Source: Campylobacter sp. MIT 12-8780 (lineage in GTDB: Bacteria; Campylobacterota; Campylobacteria; Campylobacterales; Campylobacteraceae). From it: a DNA stretch of 64,000 bases. The notes under the pieces are model-generated. The model saw only the letters and a list, made by a program, of their open reading frames with translations. It was not told where the DNA came from and ran no database searches. Where the stretch lies: assembly GCF_006864535.1 (NCBI RefSeq), contig NZ_QHLL01000002.1, forward strand, positions 124,001 through 188,000. The letters are read 5' to 3'. A program made the translations under genes and the position numbers. This document shows positions 33,262-40,888 of the stretch, one piece after another. Within the stretch, counting starts at the first letter, position 1; every line of letters begins with the position of its first letter.

Positions 33262-33961
33262 TTATAATAAAGCAAATTCCTTGCTTGGATTTTGCGAATT
33301 CATCAAAAAATCAAGCACACTTAAATAGGGGATAAAATTCTTGCCAAGTTGTTTGTATACAGGGTGGATAAAGTTAAAATAACTAATCTTAATGCCCCCC
33401 CCCCATTGCTGCTTTAAACATTTCTTTTGCTTCAGGCTTATCAAGATAAACTTTTGAACCAGGTGGAGAAAGATAATGTGTGGCTTTGAGTTTTAGACAA
33501 ATTTCAAGCAAAAGTTTTTCTTTTTTTGCTCCACTTAAACTCATATCACTTGCTTTTAAAAGTGGAGTTTGTATGTTTAAGTCTTTGCAAAACTGACTGA
33601 TTAAAAAGATATTGAAATCACAAAGAGAGGAAAAGCTAAATAAAGCCTTGCGAAGTATTTTTTCATAAGTATGAAAATTTACGCTCTTGCTATAGGCATG
33701 CTCGATCGTTTTGAGTAAGCAAAGCTTGTATTTATCATCATCAAGCAAATTTATGTCTTTGATTAAAGTGCTTTGAGGGGCTTTATGGCAACTTAGGCTA
33801 AGAGTATGTTCTTTGCCGTGAAGTTTGATTTTATTGCGACTTTGCCAAGAACGTTTTTCAAACTGCACGCAATCTAAAAATACAAACGCATCAACACTTT
33901 GTATCATTTTCAAATAACCAAGCCAAGGCAAAAAAGTTGGCTGCATAATCGCAATTTTCAT
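33262..33961 (-). CDS. WbqC-family protein, phase variable (OFF in this read)
   Basis: WbqC-like proteins are found in O-antigen and glycan clusters, and their reaction is not settled. The N-terminus KIAIMQPTFLPWLGYLKMI and the segment DCVQFEKRSWQSRNKIK are typical. A G10 tract (33395-33404) shifts the frame at codon 187, giving GGGH and stop at 190 residues. In the next frame the natural C-terminus continues: FIHPVYKQLGKNFIPYLSVL, then DFLMNSQNPSKEFALL, ending at 33262. G9 (or G12) would give a 232-residue protein, the usual family length. AGGA precedes the ATG. Confidence 0.82.
33395..33404 (-). repeat. Phase-variable G10 tract, wbqC (OFF)
   Basis: C10 on the plus strand, followed on the coding strand by CATTAAG. 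Nine Gs would open the frame. Confidence 0.95.
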
Positions 33962-34064
33962 TTTTATCCTAAATTTTACAAATTTTTAAATACATAGACT
34001 AAGCACCTTAATAGCTTTGTTCTCTCATTTATATAATATAACCCAGCAGTTATAAAGAAGCTTT

Positions 34065-34739
34065 TTATCCAATCTTCCCATAAATAACTATATCGCTGTC
34101 ATTGACAAGCCTATCATCACTTCCCATAACATTTGTGCTTTCATAGTTTAATACCTTAAAATCATGAAGGTTAAGGTGTTTTTGAAGATGGGCTACGAGT
34201 TCGTATTCTTGATATAGTGTGTTTATGCAACCTTTTTCGCCTGTAGTATCATCATCTTCGATTAAAAAGCTATTGCGAGCAAGTTTTTTCCCTAAGCCAT
34301 AGCGATAGTCTTTTATACTTCTTGTTCTTATGAAAAACCAAGCACCTTCTTTGTAGGCTTTATATTCTCTTGCATTTTGCAAAAGCAGTATAAAATCCTC
34401 TTCTTTGAGATAATTGACAACATTTGGTATCATGAAAATATCAGCTTTGATATTTGGGTGTTTTTTAGCAAAATCAATTATGTTTTCGTTGAAAAATTCA
34501 AATTTTTTTGCTTTGATAACTTCTTTAAAATTAAAGTGTGCGTTGTTTAAATTTTCCTCGCTTAAATCCACGCCTAAGCACTCAAAATCATAATTTGCAA
34601 ACAAGCTTAAATTATTGCCGTTTGAGCAAGCGTATTCAAGCACTTTTTGGTTTTCAAGCTTATGCAAGCCATTTTTGAAAAAGAATTTAATTACTGCTAG
34701 ATCTGGAAATTTCAAACCTTTTAGCTCTTTTAGATACAT
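34065..34739 (-). CDS. SAM-dependent methyltransferase
   Basis: A 224-residue class I methyltransferase with a motif I VLEYACSNGNNLSLF near residues 33-47, acidic LGVDLSEENL near 55, and a motif IV-like ADIFMIPNVVNYL near 100. Motif I has Ala-Cys-Ser-Asn-Gly in place of the usual Gly-rich run. It carries no G-tract and is separated from its neighbours by gaps of 57 and 103 bases. AAGGA precedes the ATG. Its place among formyl- and acetyltransferases suggests it modifies a Pse derivative; the target is unknown. Confidence 0.75.
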   Translation of the reverse strand: MYLKELKGLKFPDLAVIKFFFKNGLHKLENQKVLEYACSNGNNLSLFANYDFECLGVDLSEENLNNAHFNFKEVIKAKKFEFFNENIIDFAKKHPNIKADIFMIPNVVNYLKEEDFILLLQNAREYKAYKEGAWFFIRTRSIKDYRYGLGKKLARNSFLIEDDDTTGEKGCINTLYQEYELVAHLQKHLNLHDFKVLNYESTNVMGSDDRLVNDSDIVIYGKIG

Positions 34740-34797
34740 TGTTTTTCCTTATTGTTTGGTTTCACATGAACGCTAATATCGTCCAATGTATAAAAAA

Positions 34798-35274
34798 TTA
34801 AAGCTCTTTTCTCATCAATACAAGCTTTTCTTGATTAAAGTTTTTTTCTGTTTGTATTTGAAAACCGAATTTTTTATGCAAGTTGATTACTTGTTCGTTG
34901 TTTTTAAAAACTGTCAAGGAAAGAAATTTAGCTTTTAAAATGAAACGAGCATAAAATAAAGAAAAAGTTTCTAAAATCCTTCCAATACCCTTAATATCAG
35001 AGTATGGATTAGAATAAAATCCAAATTCCACCTCGTCTTTATTTAAAAAAGTAAAATTAAGACTTGCAAGAAAATTATACTTAAAATAAAGAGCAAGATA
35101 TATTTTTTTGCGATTAAAATGCAAATTTTGTATAAAGAGTTTGTGTTCTTTTTTGCTGATAAAGTGTTTGTTGTAAAAATGCTTATTCACTAAGCTTAAA
35201 TTTCTTATTTTTCTAATTAGTTCTTTTTGATATTTATTAAGGTGGATATAGTTTATAAGTTTAAATTCTATCAT
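34798..35274 (-). CDS. GNAT acetyltransferase, PseH-like, abutting a G-tract
   Basis: A 158-residue GNAT protein. VEFGFYSNPYSDIKGIGRIL near 80-100 corresponds to the CoA-binding beta-4/alpha-3 region, and NNEQVINLHKKFGFQ near 123 is the usual C-terminal motif. It resembles PseH but is more diverged. The ATG lies immediately after a G11 tract (35275-35285), so the tract takes the place of the Shine-Dalgarno. With one G fewer the formyltransferase ORF would run straight through this ATG and make a fusion protein. The substrate is unknown. Confidence 0.75.
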   Translation of the reverse strand: MIEFKLINYIHLNKYQKELIRKIRNLSLVNKHFYNKHFISKKEHKLFIQNLHFNRKKIYLALYFKYNFLASLNFTFLNKDEVEFGFYSNPYSDIKGIGRILETFSLFYARFILKAKFLSLTVFKNNEQVINLHKKFGFQIQTEKNFNQEKLVLMRKEL

Positions 35275-35911
35275 CCCCCCCCCCCTCGGCTATATCATAA
35301 ATTTTAAGTATAAATTTTTTACCATCCTTAATGAAAAAAGCTGGAAATTCATCATTTGAGCAAATTCTTAAAAGATTAAATTGCTCGTTTAAACTTTTGT
35401 GTATATCAAGCTCGCTATCTTTAGGGCTTCTTTTTGAATAAAAGCTTTCTTTTCCGCTTTGTTTTCTTGCTTTTATATTTGGATAAAGTTTTAAAAAATC
35501 AAGCACAAGTTTAATACACAATTGTCCTTGCTTGGCTCTTAATTCCTCATAAAGTTCAAGTCCGTTTAAGTATAAGCTTTCTTGCAGATAGATATCGCCA
35601 CTATCGGCTTTTTCTCCTGCTTCAAAAAGGGTAAAAACTATTTCATTTTGCCCTTGCAAGATTTGGTGAAAAAGTGGAGACCAGCCCTTACCTTGAGGCA
35701 AATTTGAAGCGTGAATGACAAGGTTATGCTTGTGTTTGGCTAGAAAAGCTTTTTCTATGATTTTATGATAAGAAAGTATAAATACTATGTCAAAGTTTTC
35801 TTTTAAATCTTTATGATCGTAAAAAAGCCTTGCATTTTTAAGCTGTGAAATAAGCTTTTTTGCATAAGGGATAAACCATTGATTTTTTGAAGTTAAAACA
35901 GCGATTTTCAT
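35261..35911 (-). CDS. Formyltransferase-family protein with 3' G-tract
   Basis: A 216-residue protein of the N10-formyl-THF-dependent transferase fold. IVFILSYHKIIEKAFL near residue 45 and LVIHASNLPQGKGWSPLFHQIL near 65-86 match the family's His and Asn-containing catalytic blocks, followed by EKADSGDIY near 100, the catalytic Asp region. It probably N-formylates an amino sugar. The G11 tract at 35275-35285 gives GGGDDRI and stop, overlapping the GNAT by 14 bases. It begins at an ATG one base into a TGATG arrangement that an alternate pseH frame would create. Confidence 0.8.
   Translation of the reverse strand: MKIAVLTSKNQWFIPYAKKLISQLKNARLFYDHKDLKENFDIVFILSYHKIIEKAFLAKHKHNLVIHASNLPQGKGWSPLFHQILQGQNEIVFTLFEAGEKADSGDIYLQESLYLNGLELYEELRAKQGQLCIKLVLDFLKLYPNIKARKQSGKESFYSKRSPKDSELDIHKSLNEQFNLLRICSNDEFPAFFIKDGKKFILKIYDIAEGGGDDRI
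35275..35285 (-). repeat. G11 tract at formyltransferase/GNAT junction
   Basis: C11 on the plus strand. The coding strand reads GCCGA, G11, ATGATAG. G10 fuses the two ORFs, G11 leaves them overlapping, and G12 puts a TGA within the ATGA start. Confidence 0.95.
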
Positions 35912-35996
35912 CAGCTTGCTCGCTTTTGAGTTAAAGCGTGAAAAATCAGGCTTGATTTAAAAGAGTAAAAATAAAGAGTGCTAAGATGAGAGCTTT

Positions 35997-36449
35997 TTAA
36001 TGCCCCCCCCCATTAAGGCTAAGATACATCATCTTTTCATCGCTTTTTTCTATGCTAAAATTAAAACTTAAATACAAATTTATCGCCCTTTCATTGTCTT
36101 TAAAAGCTCTTGCTTTAAGGTTTTGCACCTTTAAGGTGTCAAAGGCGTATTCTAGCACAAATTTCATTAAAACTTTGCCATATCCTTTTAAATTTGGGTT
36201 TTGGTATAAGCCAAATTCACAAGCTTTTTCATTGATTTTTACAAAATCAATCACACCTATGGCTTTTGAGTTCTCAAAGACTAAGAAGTATTTTTTAGTC
36301 TTATCGTTTTTGAGTTTTTCAATGAAGTTTAAATGCTCTTTTAAGCTTATATTTTTTTGGAGAAAAAAATGTTTTATTCTTATATCATTTCTCCATTGTA
36401 ATACCATTTCAAGCTCTTTTTGATCAAGCTTAGTAAAGTCTTTAAGCAT
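35997..36449 (-). CDS. pseH: UDP-4-amino-4,6-dideoxy-AltNAc N-acetyltransferase
   Basis: A GNAT enzyme of 150 residues, third step of pseudaminic acid synthesis. The ATG at 36449 ([21 protein letters not shown]) matches the start of C. jejuni PseH as I remember it and overlaps the pseG stop by 8 bases. [38 protein letters not shown] and [10 protein letters not shown] are the family blocks. A G9 tract (36003-36011) near the stop gives NGGGH. G10 would add about 31 codons and end in TGATG with the formyltransferase start. The core fold ends before the tract, so activity may persist in all states. Confidence 0.88.
   Translation of the reverse strand: MLKDFTKLDQKELEMVLQWRNDIRIKHFFLQKNISLKEHLNFIEKLKNDKTKKYFLVFENSKAIGVIDFVKINEKACEFGLYQNPNLKGYGKVLMKFVLEYAFDTLKVQNLKARAFKDNERAINLYLSFNFSIEKSDEKMMYLSLNGGGH
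36003..36011 (-). repeat. G9 tract at 3' end of pseH
   Basis: C9 on the plus strand, followed on the coding strand by CATTAAA. Confidence 0.92.
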
Positions 36450-37296
36450 AACGCTCGCCAGCTTTATCATAAAACTCAACTTCCTTGCCATTATCTTTGA
36501 GCCAAAAGGCGATCTTTTCTTGATTTTTATGCGTGCAAATAGCTTTAAATTTAGCTTTTAAGATCAAGGCTTCATTGACTAAGCTACTTGCTTGAATGAT
36601 AAGCTTTTTGCTTTCATTCATCGTTTTTGCAAAATCTTTTAAATCCACAGCTAAAGTGATGTTTTTGTGATTTTCACAAATTTGAGTAAGGGCTTTGAGG
36701 TTTTTGTTTTGTGAGCTTGTAGCGATGATAATGTTAAGGCTTGAGGGCAGATCAAGAGCGATTTTGGCACTTAAGTTTGCACTATCTGTGCCACCTAAGC
36801 AGATAAAGATATCATGGATTTTTTTTCTTGTGATTTTGGCTTCTTCGTAGAATTCATCTCGTATTAAAGCATACGCAAAGCCACATCTTAGCTCGCAAAA
36901 ACTTGGCACAAGATTTTTGTAAAGTTCGGCTTTTGCGTAAGGATTGACATTAAGTAAGATATCACAATAATGAGGCTTTAACTCATCATCAAAGCTTAGA
37001 ATTTCAACTCCAGTAGCTTCTTTGATCAGTTTTTCATCTTTTGCATTTATTTGATAATGATCGATGATTAAAAGCTCAAAACCTTCATCAAGTATAAGAT
37101 CGATCAGCTCGCTAATAGCGCTACTATCAAGCAAAAACACCTCATAAGGAATGCTTTCTATGATATTGCCTTCAAGTTCAAGACAAGCAAAGCTTACCTC
37201 GTCTTCATAATACTGCTTTGAAGCTAAAAGCAAATCCCTTCTAATATGCCCGTGTCCTATCTTAGAAGAGCTATCAGCACGAAAAAGTACTTTCAT
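36442..37296 (-). CDS. pseG: UDP-2,4-diacetamido-2,4,6-trideoxy-L-altropyranose hydrolase
   Basis: Removes UDP from the diacetamido altrose before PseI acts. The 284-residue GT-B-like hydrolase begins [21 protein letters not shown]; the GxGHxxR block holds the catalytic His at about residue 16. It continues with [10 protein letters not shown] near 75, [13 protein letters not shown] near 162 and [12 protein letters not shown] near 235, the UDP-binding part. It overlaps pseF by 4 bases and pseH by 8, giving the tightly coupled unit pseF-pseG-pseH. Confidence 0.9.
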   Translation of the reverse strand: MKVLFRADSSSKIGHGHIRRDLLLASKQYYEDEVSFACLELEGNIIESIPYEVFLLDSSAISELIDLILDEGFELLIIDHYQINAKDEKLIKEATGVEILSFDDELKPHYCDILLNVNPYAKAELYKNLVPSFCELRCGFAYALIRDEFYEEAKITRKKIHDIFICLGGTDSANLSAKIALDLPSSLNIIIATSSQNKNLKALTQICENHKNITLAVDLKDFAKTMNESKKLIIQASSLVNEALILKAKFKAICTHKNQEKIAFWLKDNGKEVEFYDKAGERYA

Positions 37297-37985
37297 TTCT
37301 TTTCTTTCATCATATAAAGTATTTTTGCAAATTCTAAATCCTTATGCGTATCGATATCGCACACTAAATTTTTTGGTAACAAAAACACGCTTGAATAAGG
37401 CTTAAACAAAAAGTCTTTTTCAAGCCAAGCTTTTTTCTTACCAAAATAAAAAGCCCCAGCATCATGATAAGCTTTTTGCAAGTCTTGAGAACGTGAAAAA
37501 TAAAAGCTTTCATCAAACATACTTACCCTTTGACTCTCATCAAGCTTAAATGCCCTTTGTATAGGATAGTCAAACTCACAAGCTGCAAATAAAAACTCGC
37601 TTTGATTGTCAAGGAATTTTTCATAAGCTTGTTTTAAAATTTCAGCATTTAATAAAGGCGTGGTTGCATACAAACAGCATACATTGTCAAAGCTTTTACC
37701 AAGTTTTTCAAGTTCTAAGATAGCATCTTTAATTACAGCTGTGCTTGAGCTATAATCATCACTTAGTTCTTTTTTTCTCACAAAAGGCACGTTTGCACCA
37801 CAGCTTAAAGCCACATTGATGATTTTTTCATCATCGCTTGAGACTATCACTTCATCAAAGATACCAGAATTTAAAGCATGATCTATACTATAAGCAATGA
37901 GGGGCTTGCCATGAAAATCGATGATATTTTTATAAGCGATCCTCTTACTGCCCCCACGAGCTGGTATAATGCAAATGCTTTTCAA
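37293..37985 (-). CDS. pseF: CMP-pseudaminic acid cytidylyltransferase
   Basis: Activates pseudaminic acid with CTP in the last synthetic step. The 230-residue product begins [20 protein letters not shown], the cytidylyltransferase signature, with VSSDDEKI near 47 and [12 protein letters not shown] near 105. The start codon is TTG at 37985 with AAGGAAAA six bases upstream, and a TATAAT box lies 28 bases before it. This suggests that pseF, pseG and pseH have their own promoter. PseF is distinguished from LegF by linkage to pseG and pseH. Confidence 0.9.
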   Translation of the reverse strand: MKSICIIPARGGSKRIAYKNIIDFHGKPLIAYSIDHALNSGIFDEVIVSSDDEKIINVALSCGANVPFVRKKELSDDYSSSTAVIKDAILELEKLGKSFDNVCCLYATTPLLNAEILKQAYEKFLDNQSEFLFAACEFDYPIQRAFKLDESQRVSMFDESFYFSRSQDLQKAYHDAGAFYFGKKKAWLEKDFLFKPYSSVFLLPKNLVCDIDTHKDLEFAKILYMMKEKK

Positions 37986-38012
37986 AGACTTTTCCTTAAA
38001 ATTTTAAAAAGC

Positions 38013-38018
38013 ATTATA
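38013..38018 (-). promoter_or_regulatory. -10 box of pseF
   Basis: TATAAT on the minus strand, with a transcript start predicted about 20 bases before the TTG start codon of pseF. Confidence 0.6.
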
Positions 38019-38083
38019 CTTTATTTTTGATATGAAAAGCTTTAAAAAATAAACTCAAATATTTTTCTTTGTAGAAACTAAGT

Positions 38084-39090
38084 TTATTTTGCTTTGATGA
38101 TCTTGCTTTTAAAAGCTTTAAGCCTTAAACTAGCTAGCATAAAATGCATTCCTGTTCCATAACTTGCTAGCAAAATTTGCTTTCCCCCCCCCCCCCATCT
38201 TTGAGTTTTGTTTGGTTAAAAAGTATTAAATTTGCACTTAAATTATTGGCATCAAGATTGCCAAATTGTTCTAAAGACTGAGAAAAGCATAGTTTTTCAT
38301 CTAGTTTTAAGTTTTGAAGTAATTTTTTTCTAAAAAAATCATTAGCATAATGAAAGAAAAAATACTCATATTGCAAGGCTTTATTTTTGTTTAAAAAAGT
38401 CTCTAAGAGTTTGGGAAATTTTTCTTGCACTAAGGAGAAAAATAAATCATTATTCACCTTGATAAATTCGCTTTGTCCTTGTTTATATGAAGAACTTGAA
38501 AATGTTTCCTCAAGTGCAAACTCACTAAATAGTTCTTGCATAAAAAAGCAAGTTTCATCTTTTTTATTGCTTTTGCTCAGTAAAAAAGCACTGGCACTAT
38601 CACTTAGCGTAGCATAAGTAAAGCTATCTTTTGGATCTATTTTTTTGCTTTTTACACTTGCACAAACTAAGATTATGTTTTTATATTCTTTATTTTCAAG
38701 ATGTAAAAAAGCTGTGAGCAGTCCTTGTAAAAAGGCTGTGCAATAATTTGTAAGATCAAGGCAGGTGGTTTTTGAGTTTAATTGTAGCTCTTTATGGATA
38801 AGTGAGCTTGTAGCAGGAGCGTAAAAATCAGGCGTATGACTAGCAAAGATGAGTAAATCAAGCTCATTTTTATCAAAATTTGTGAGTTTTAAAAGCTCAT
38901 CAATAGCCTTTATACTTAAATCACTTGCAAAGCTTTGTTTGTCTGCTATAAAATGCTTGTTTATACCCATTTGTGCTTTGAAAAACTCTCTTTTGCTTTG
39001 GCTTAGATGGGCTAATTCTTCATCTAAGCTTTTTTCACATTCTCCAAGCACTAAAACGCCAGCTTTTATAGTGTGTAAGTTTGTTTTCAT
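38084..39090 (-). CDS. Ketoacyl-ACP synthase III (FabH-like), phase variable (OFF in this read)
   Basis: A KAS III-like enzyme that could extend an acyl starter on ACP. LLIFASHTPD near 84, DLTNYCTAFLQGLL near 110 (active-site Cys), FFFHYAND near 248 (His) and FGNLDANNLSANL near 278 (Asn) form the expected triad. A G13 tract (38184-38196) shifts the frame after KLKDGGGG, giving 307 residues. In the alternate frame the normal C-terminus continues (KQILLASYGTGMHFMLASL, close to the FabH LLxSFGxGxxWG end), stopping at 38084. G11 or G14 would give ~335 residues. Without that tail the fold is probably inactive. Confidence 0.85.
38184..38196 (-). repeat. Phase-variable G13 tract, KAS III (OFF)
   Basis: C13 on the plus strand, the longest tract in the window. 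It encodes a Gly run at the position of the natural Gly-rich turn before the last strands of FabH. Confidence 0.95.
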
Positions 39091-39875
39091 TGTGTATCCT
39101 CAAGTAGGGCATTTTCATCTTGTTTTAAGGCTTTAAAAACACTTTGAAAGTATTTTTGAGCAGCAATTAGAGTAAGGCTTGAGTTGGCAAAGTCTAGACT
39201 TTTAAAATTATCATCTTTTTTAAGTAAACTCACTTGTTTTTGCACGCTTAAATTTGAGTTTTTATCTAAGGCTCTTACAAAATACTTTATACTTGCTTCA
39301 TAAGCATGTGAGTTTTCATCTATGATTTGTCCTTTAAATTCCTTAAAATAGCGATACTTCACCCCAACTTGTTCTTCAACAAAATGCGTAAAAGTAAAAC
39401 CAAGCTCTTTGGTGCCAAGCAAGAGTATCTTACCAGCTTTTTTAAGCAAAATCCCATATACTGAATCCTTATCAAAACAGCTTTTGCAAGGCTTTAAAAA
39501 GTCTTTTTCATCTTTACCTTTAATGGCAAAAGAAAAGATTGGATCAAGGCTTCTTTTCACACCAGGCATTTTTCTAAAATGTTCAGTTAAAATGCCCATG
39601 GTGCTAGGTGTTTTTTGTATATCAAAGGGTTGATTTTTACAAAAACTATAAGAAAAAGTTGGCATGATGAGGGTGCCATTTTTACCTAAAAGCTCCTCAA
39701 AAGAGCTTATAAGAGCATTTAAAAAGTCCTCTTTTTTGCCTACAAACTCGCCAAAATTAAAAAGCTGAGTATGCACACAAAGAATGTCATCTTTTTGAAC
39801 TCCAAGTTTTTCTAAGCAAGTTTTAAAATCCTCATCATAAAAAAGCTTATTTTTTGCCTTAAATAAAGCCCTCAT
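39087..39875 (-). CDS. AAC(3)-family N-acyltransferase
   Basis: A 262-residue protein of the antibiotic N-acetyltransferase fold. LCVHTQLFNFGEF near 32, GTLIMPTFSYSFCKNQPFD near 66, TPSTMGILTEHFRKMPGVKRSLDPIFSFAIKG near 88-120 and ILLLGTKELGFTFTHFVEE near 148 are the family blocks, including the acceptor/CoA His-Glu region. C. jejuni has AAC(3)-like genes (Cj1296/Cj1297) at this position. Here, between ACP and KAS III with ATGA overlaps on both sides, transfer of an ACP-bound acyl group to a Pse amine is a reasonable inference. Aminoglycoside resistance is unlikely from context. Confidence 0.82.
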   Translation of the reverse strand: MRALFKAKNKLFYDEDFKTCLEKLGVQKDDILCVHTQLFNFGEFVGKKEDFLNALISSFEELLGKNGTLIMPTFSYSFCKNQPFDIQKTPSTMGILTEHFRKMPGVKRSLDPIFSFAIKGKDEKDFLKPCKSCFDKDSVYGILLKKAGKILLLGTKELGFTFTHFVEEQVGVKYRYFKEFKGQIIDENSHAYEASIKYFVRALDKNSNLSVQKQVSLLKKDDNFKSLDFANSSLTLIAAQKYFQSVFKALKQDENALLEDTQ

Positions 39876-40105
39876 TTGCCAAAAGCCTCTTTAATCATAG
39901 CTTGTATGCTCTTAAAACTTTCAAAATTTTCAGCCTTAATAAACTCAGCCTTTAAGGCTTGATGAAAATGCTTTTCTATAGCAGCAACTAAAGCCATAAT
40001 GTCTAAAGAGTCGATTTTACCTGAGCTTAAAAGCTCTGTATCGCTTTCTTTTATATCCTCTCTTTCTATGGCTTTGAAAAGCTCTTTAAGTTCTTGAGTA
40101 TTCAT
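39872..40105 (-). CDS. Acyl carrier protein
   Basis: A 77-residue ACP with the phosphopantetheine attachment motif GKIDSLDIMAL; Ser33 is the predicted attachment site. It is more diverged than housekeeping AcpP (no DSLDTVEL) and is encoded between an adenylation enzyme, a GNAT, an AAC(3)-like enzyme and KAS III, so it is probably a dedicated carrier for a glycan substituent. The start has a good AAGGAAAAAC RBS and the end overlaps the AAC(3)-like gene by 4 bases. C. jejuni has comparable acpP2/acpP3 genes in its glycosylation locus. Confidence 0.88.
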   Translation of the reverse strand: MNTQELKELFKAIEREDIKESDTELLSSGKIDSLDIMALVAAIEKHFHQALKAEFIKAENFESFKSIQAMIKEAFGK

Positions 40106-40135
40106 GTTTTTCCTTTCATTTAAAATGTGTTTATA

Positions 40136-40888
40136 TCAATTAAAATTCCTATAAAATTCTAATTTCACCATATCTTGAACAAAGCCAGCTCTTTGATAAA
40201 AATTTATGGCTTTTTCATTGTTTTCATTGACAAAGAGTTTGAAAAAATAAGCCTTTTGATTGAGTATGAAAAAATGATTGAGTAGGGCATAGCCTGCATT
40301 TTTATGTTCTTGCTTTATGCTTGAGGCTATAAAGTCAAGATTTGCACACCCTAGCTGAACGCTAAAACTTAGTGCAGCTTTAATTTTGCCTAGTTCTTTT
40401 ACGCAAAGTATTTCTTTTTTTCTTATCTTTGCTTGCAAATCAGCCTCATCATAAACAAATAAAAACTGCTCATCAAAATAGCTTGTAAAAAAATCCTTTA
40501 AATCATGTAAATCCTCAAGCCTTGCAAATTCGACAAAGTCAAAATTTATAGGCTTTAAATTCTCATTCTTAAGCCTCATTTGCACAAAGCTTTCAAAGCC
40601 TTGAAAATGATTGTATTCTAAAAAATCCTTAAAATTTAAAAGCTCTTTTTGTCTTTTATAAATGAGTTTGATTATGCTATTTTTAAGCTTAAAATCCTTG
40701 TGAGTATGGCTTATAAAAAAATGCAAAAGTTTTGAGTTCTTTTCATAAAAAAAGAAATTATGCTCAATTTGCTTTAATGTGAGTTTAGAGCTTAAAAGCT
40801 TTTCTTTTAGGCTTTGCATACCCTCATAATAGTTTTGAAGCTTAAAGCCCTTTTCATAGGCTTTTAAAAAGTTTTCAAACGAGTTCAT
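40136..40888 (-). CDS. GNAT-family acyltransferase
   Basis: A 250-residue protein. The first ~120 residues are helical, Lys-rich and unrecognised. The C-terminal half is a GNAT domain: VEFARLEDLHDLKDFF near 127, LDFIASSIKQEHKNAGYALLNHFF near 190 (CoA region) and FVNENNEKAINFYQRAGF near 222, the usual GNAT ending. It overlaps the adenylation gene by 14 bases and precedes the ACP by 30. It probably acts on a sugar amine or on the ACP-bound intermediate; which one is not visible. Confidence 0.75.
   Translation of the reverse strand: MNSFENFLKAYEKGFKLQNYYEGMQSLKEKLLSSKLTLKQIEHNFFFYEKNSKLLHFFISHTHKDFKLKNSIIKLIYKRQKELLNFKDFLEYNHFQGFESFVQMRLKNENLKPINFDFVEFARLEDLHDLKDFFTSYFDEQFLFVYDEADLQAKIRKKEILCVKELGKIKAALSFSVQLGCANLDFIASSIKQEHKNAGYALLNHFFILNQKAYFFKLFVNENNEKAINFYQRAGFVQDMVKLEFYRNFN

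Noticed and set aside
34745-34800. ACGATATT upstream of the 34065 methyltransferase as a sigma-28 promoter.
   Set aside because: The -35 half is only T-rich and one base off in spacing; not distinguishable from background.
38184-38196. Natural end of the KAS III gene at the G13 stop (307 residues).
   Set aside because: The alternate frame restores a textbook FabH C-terminus, so the short form is a frameshift product.
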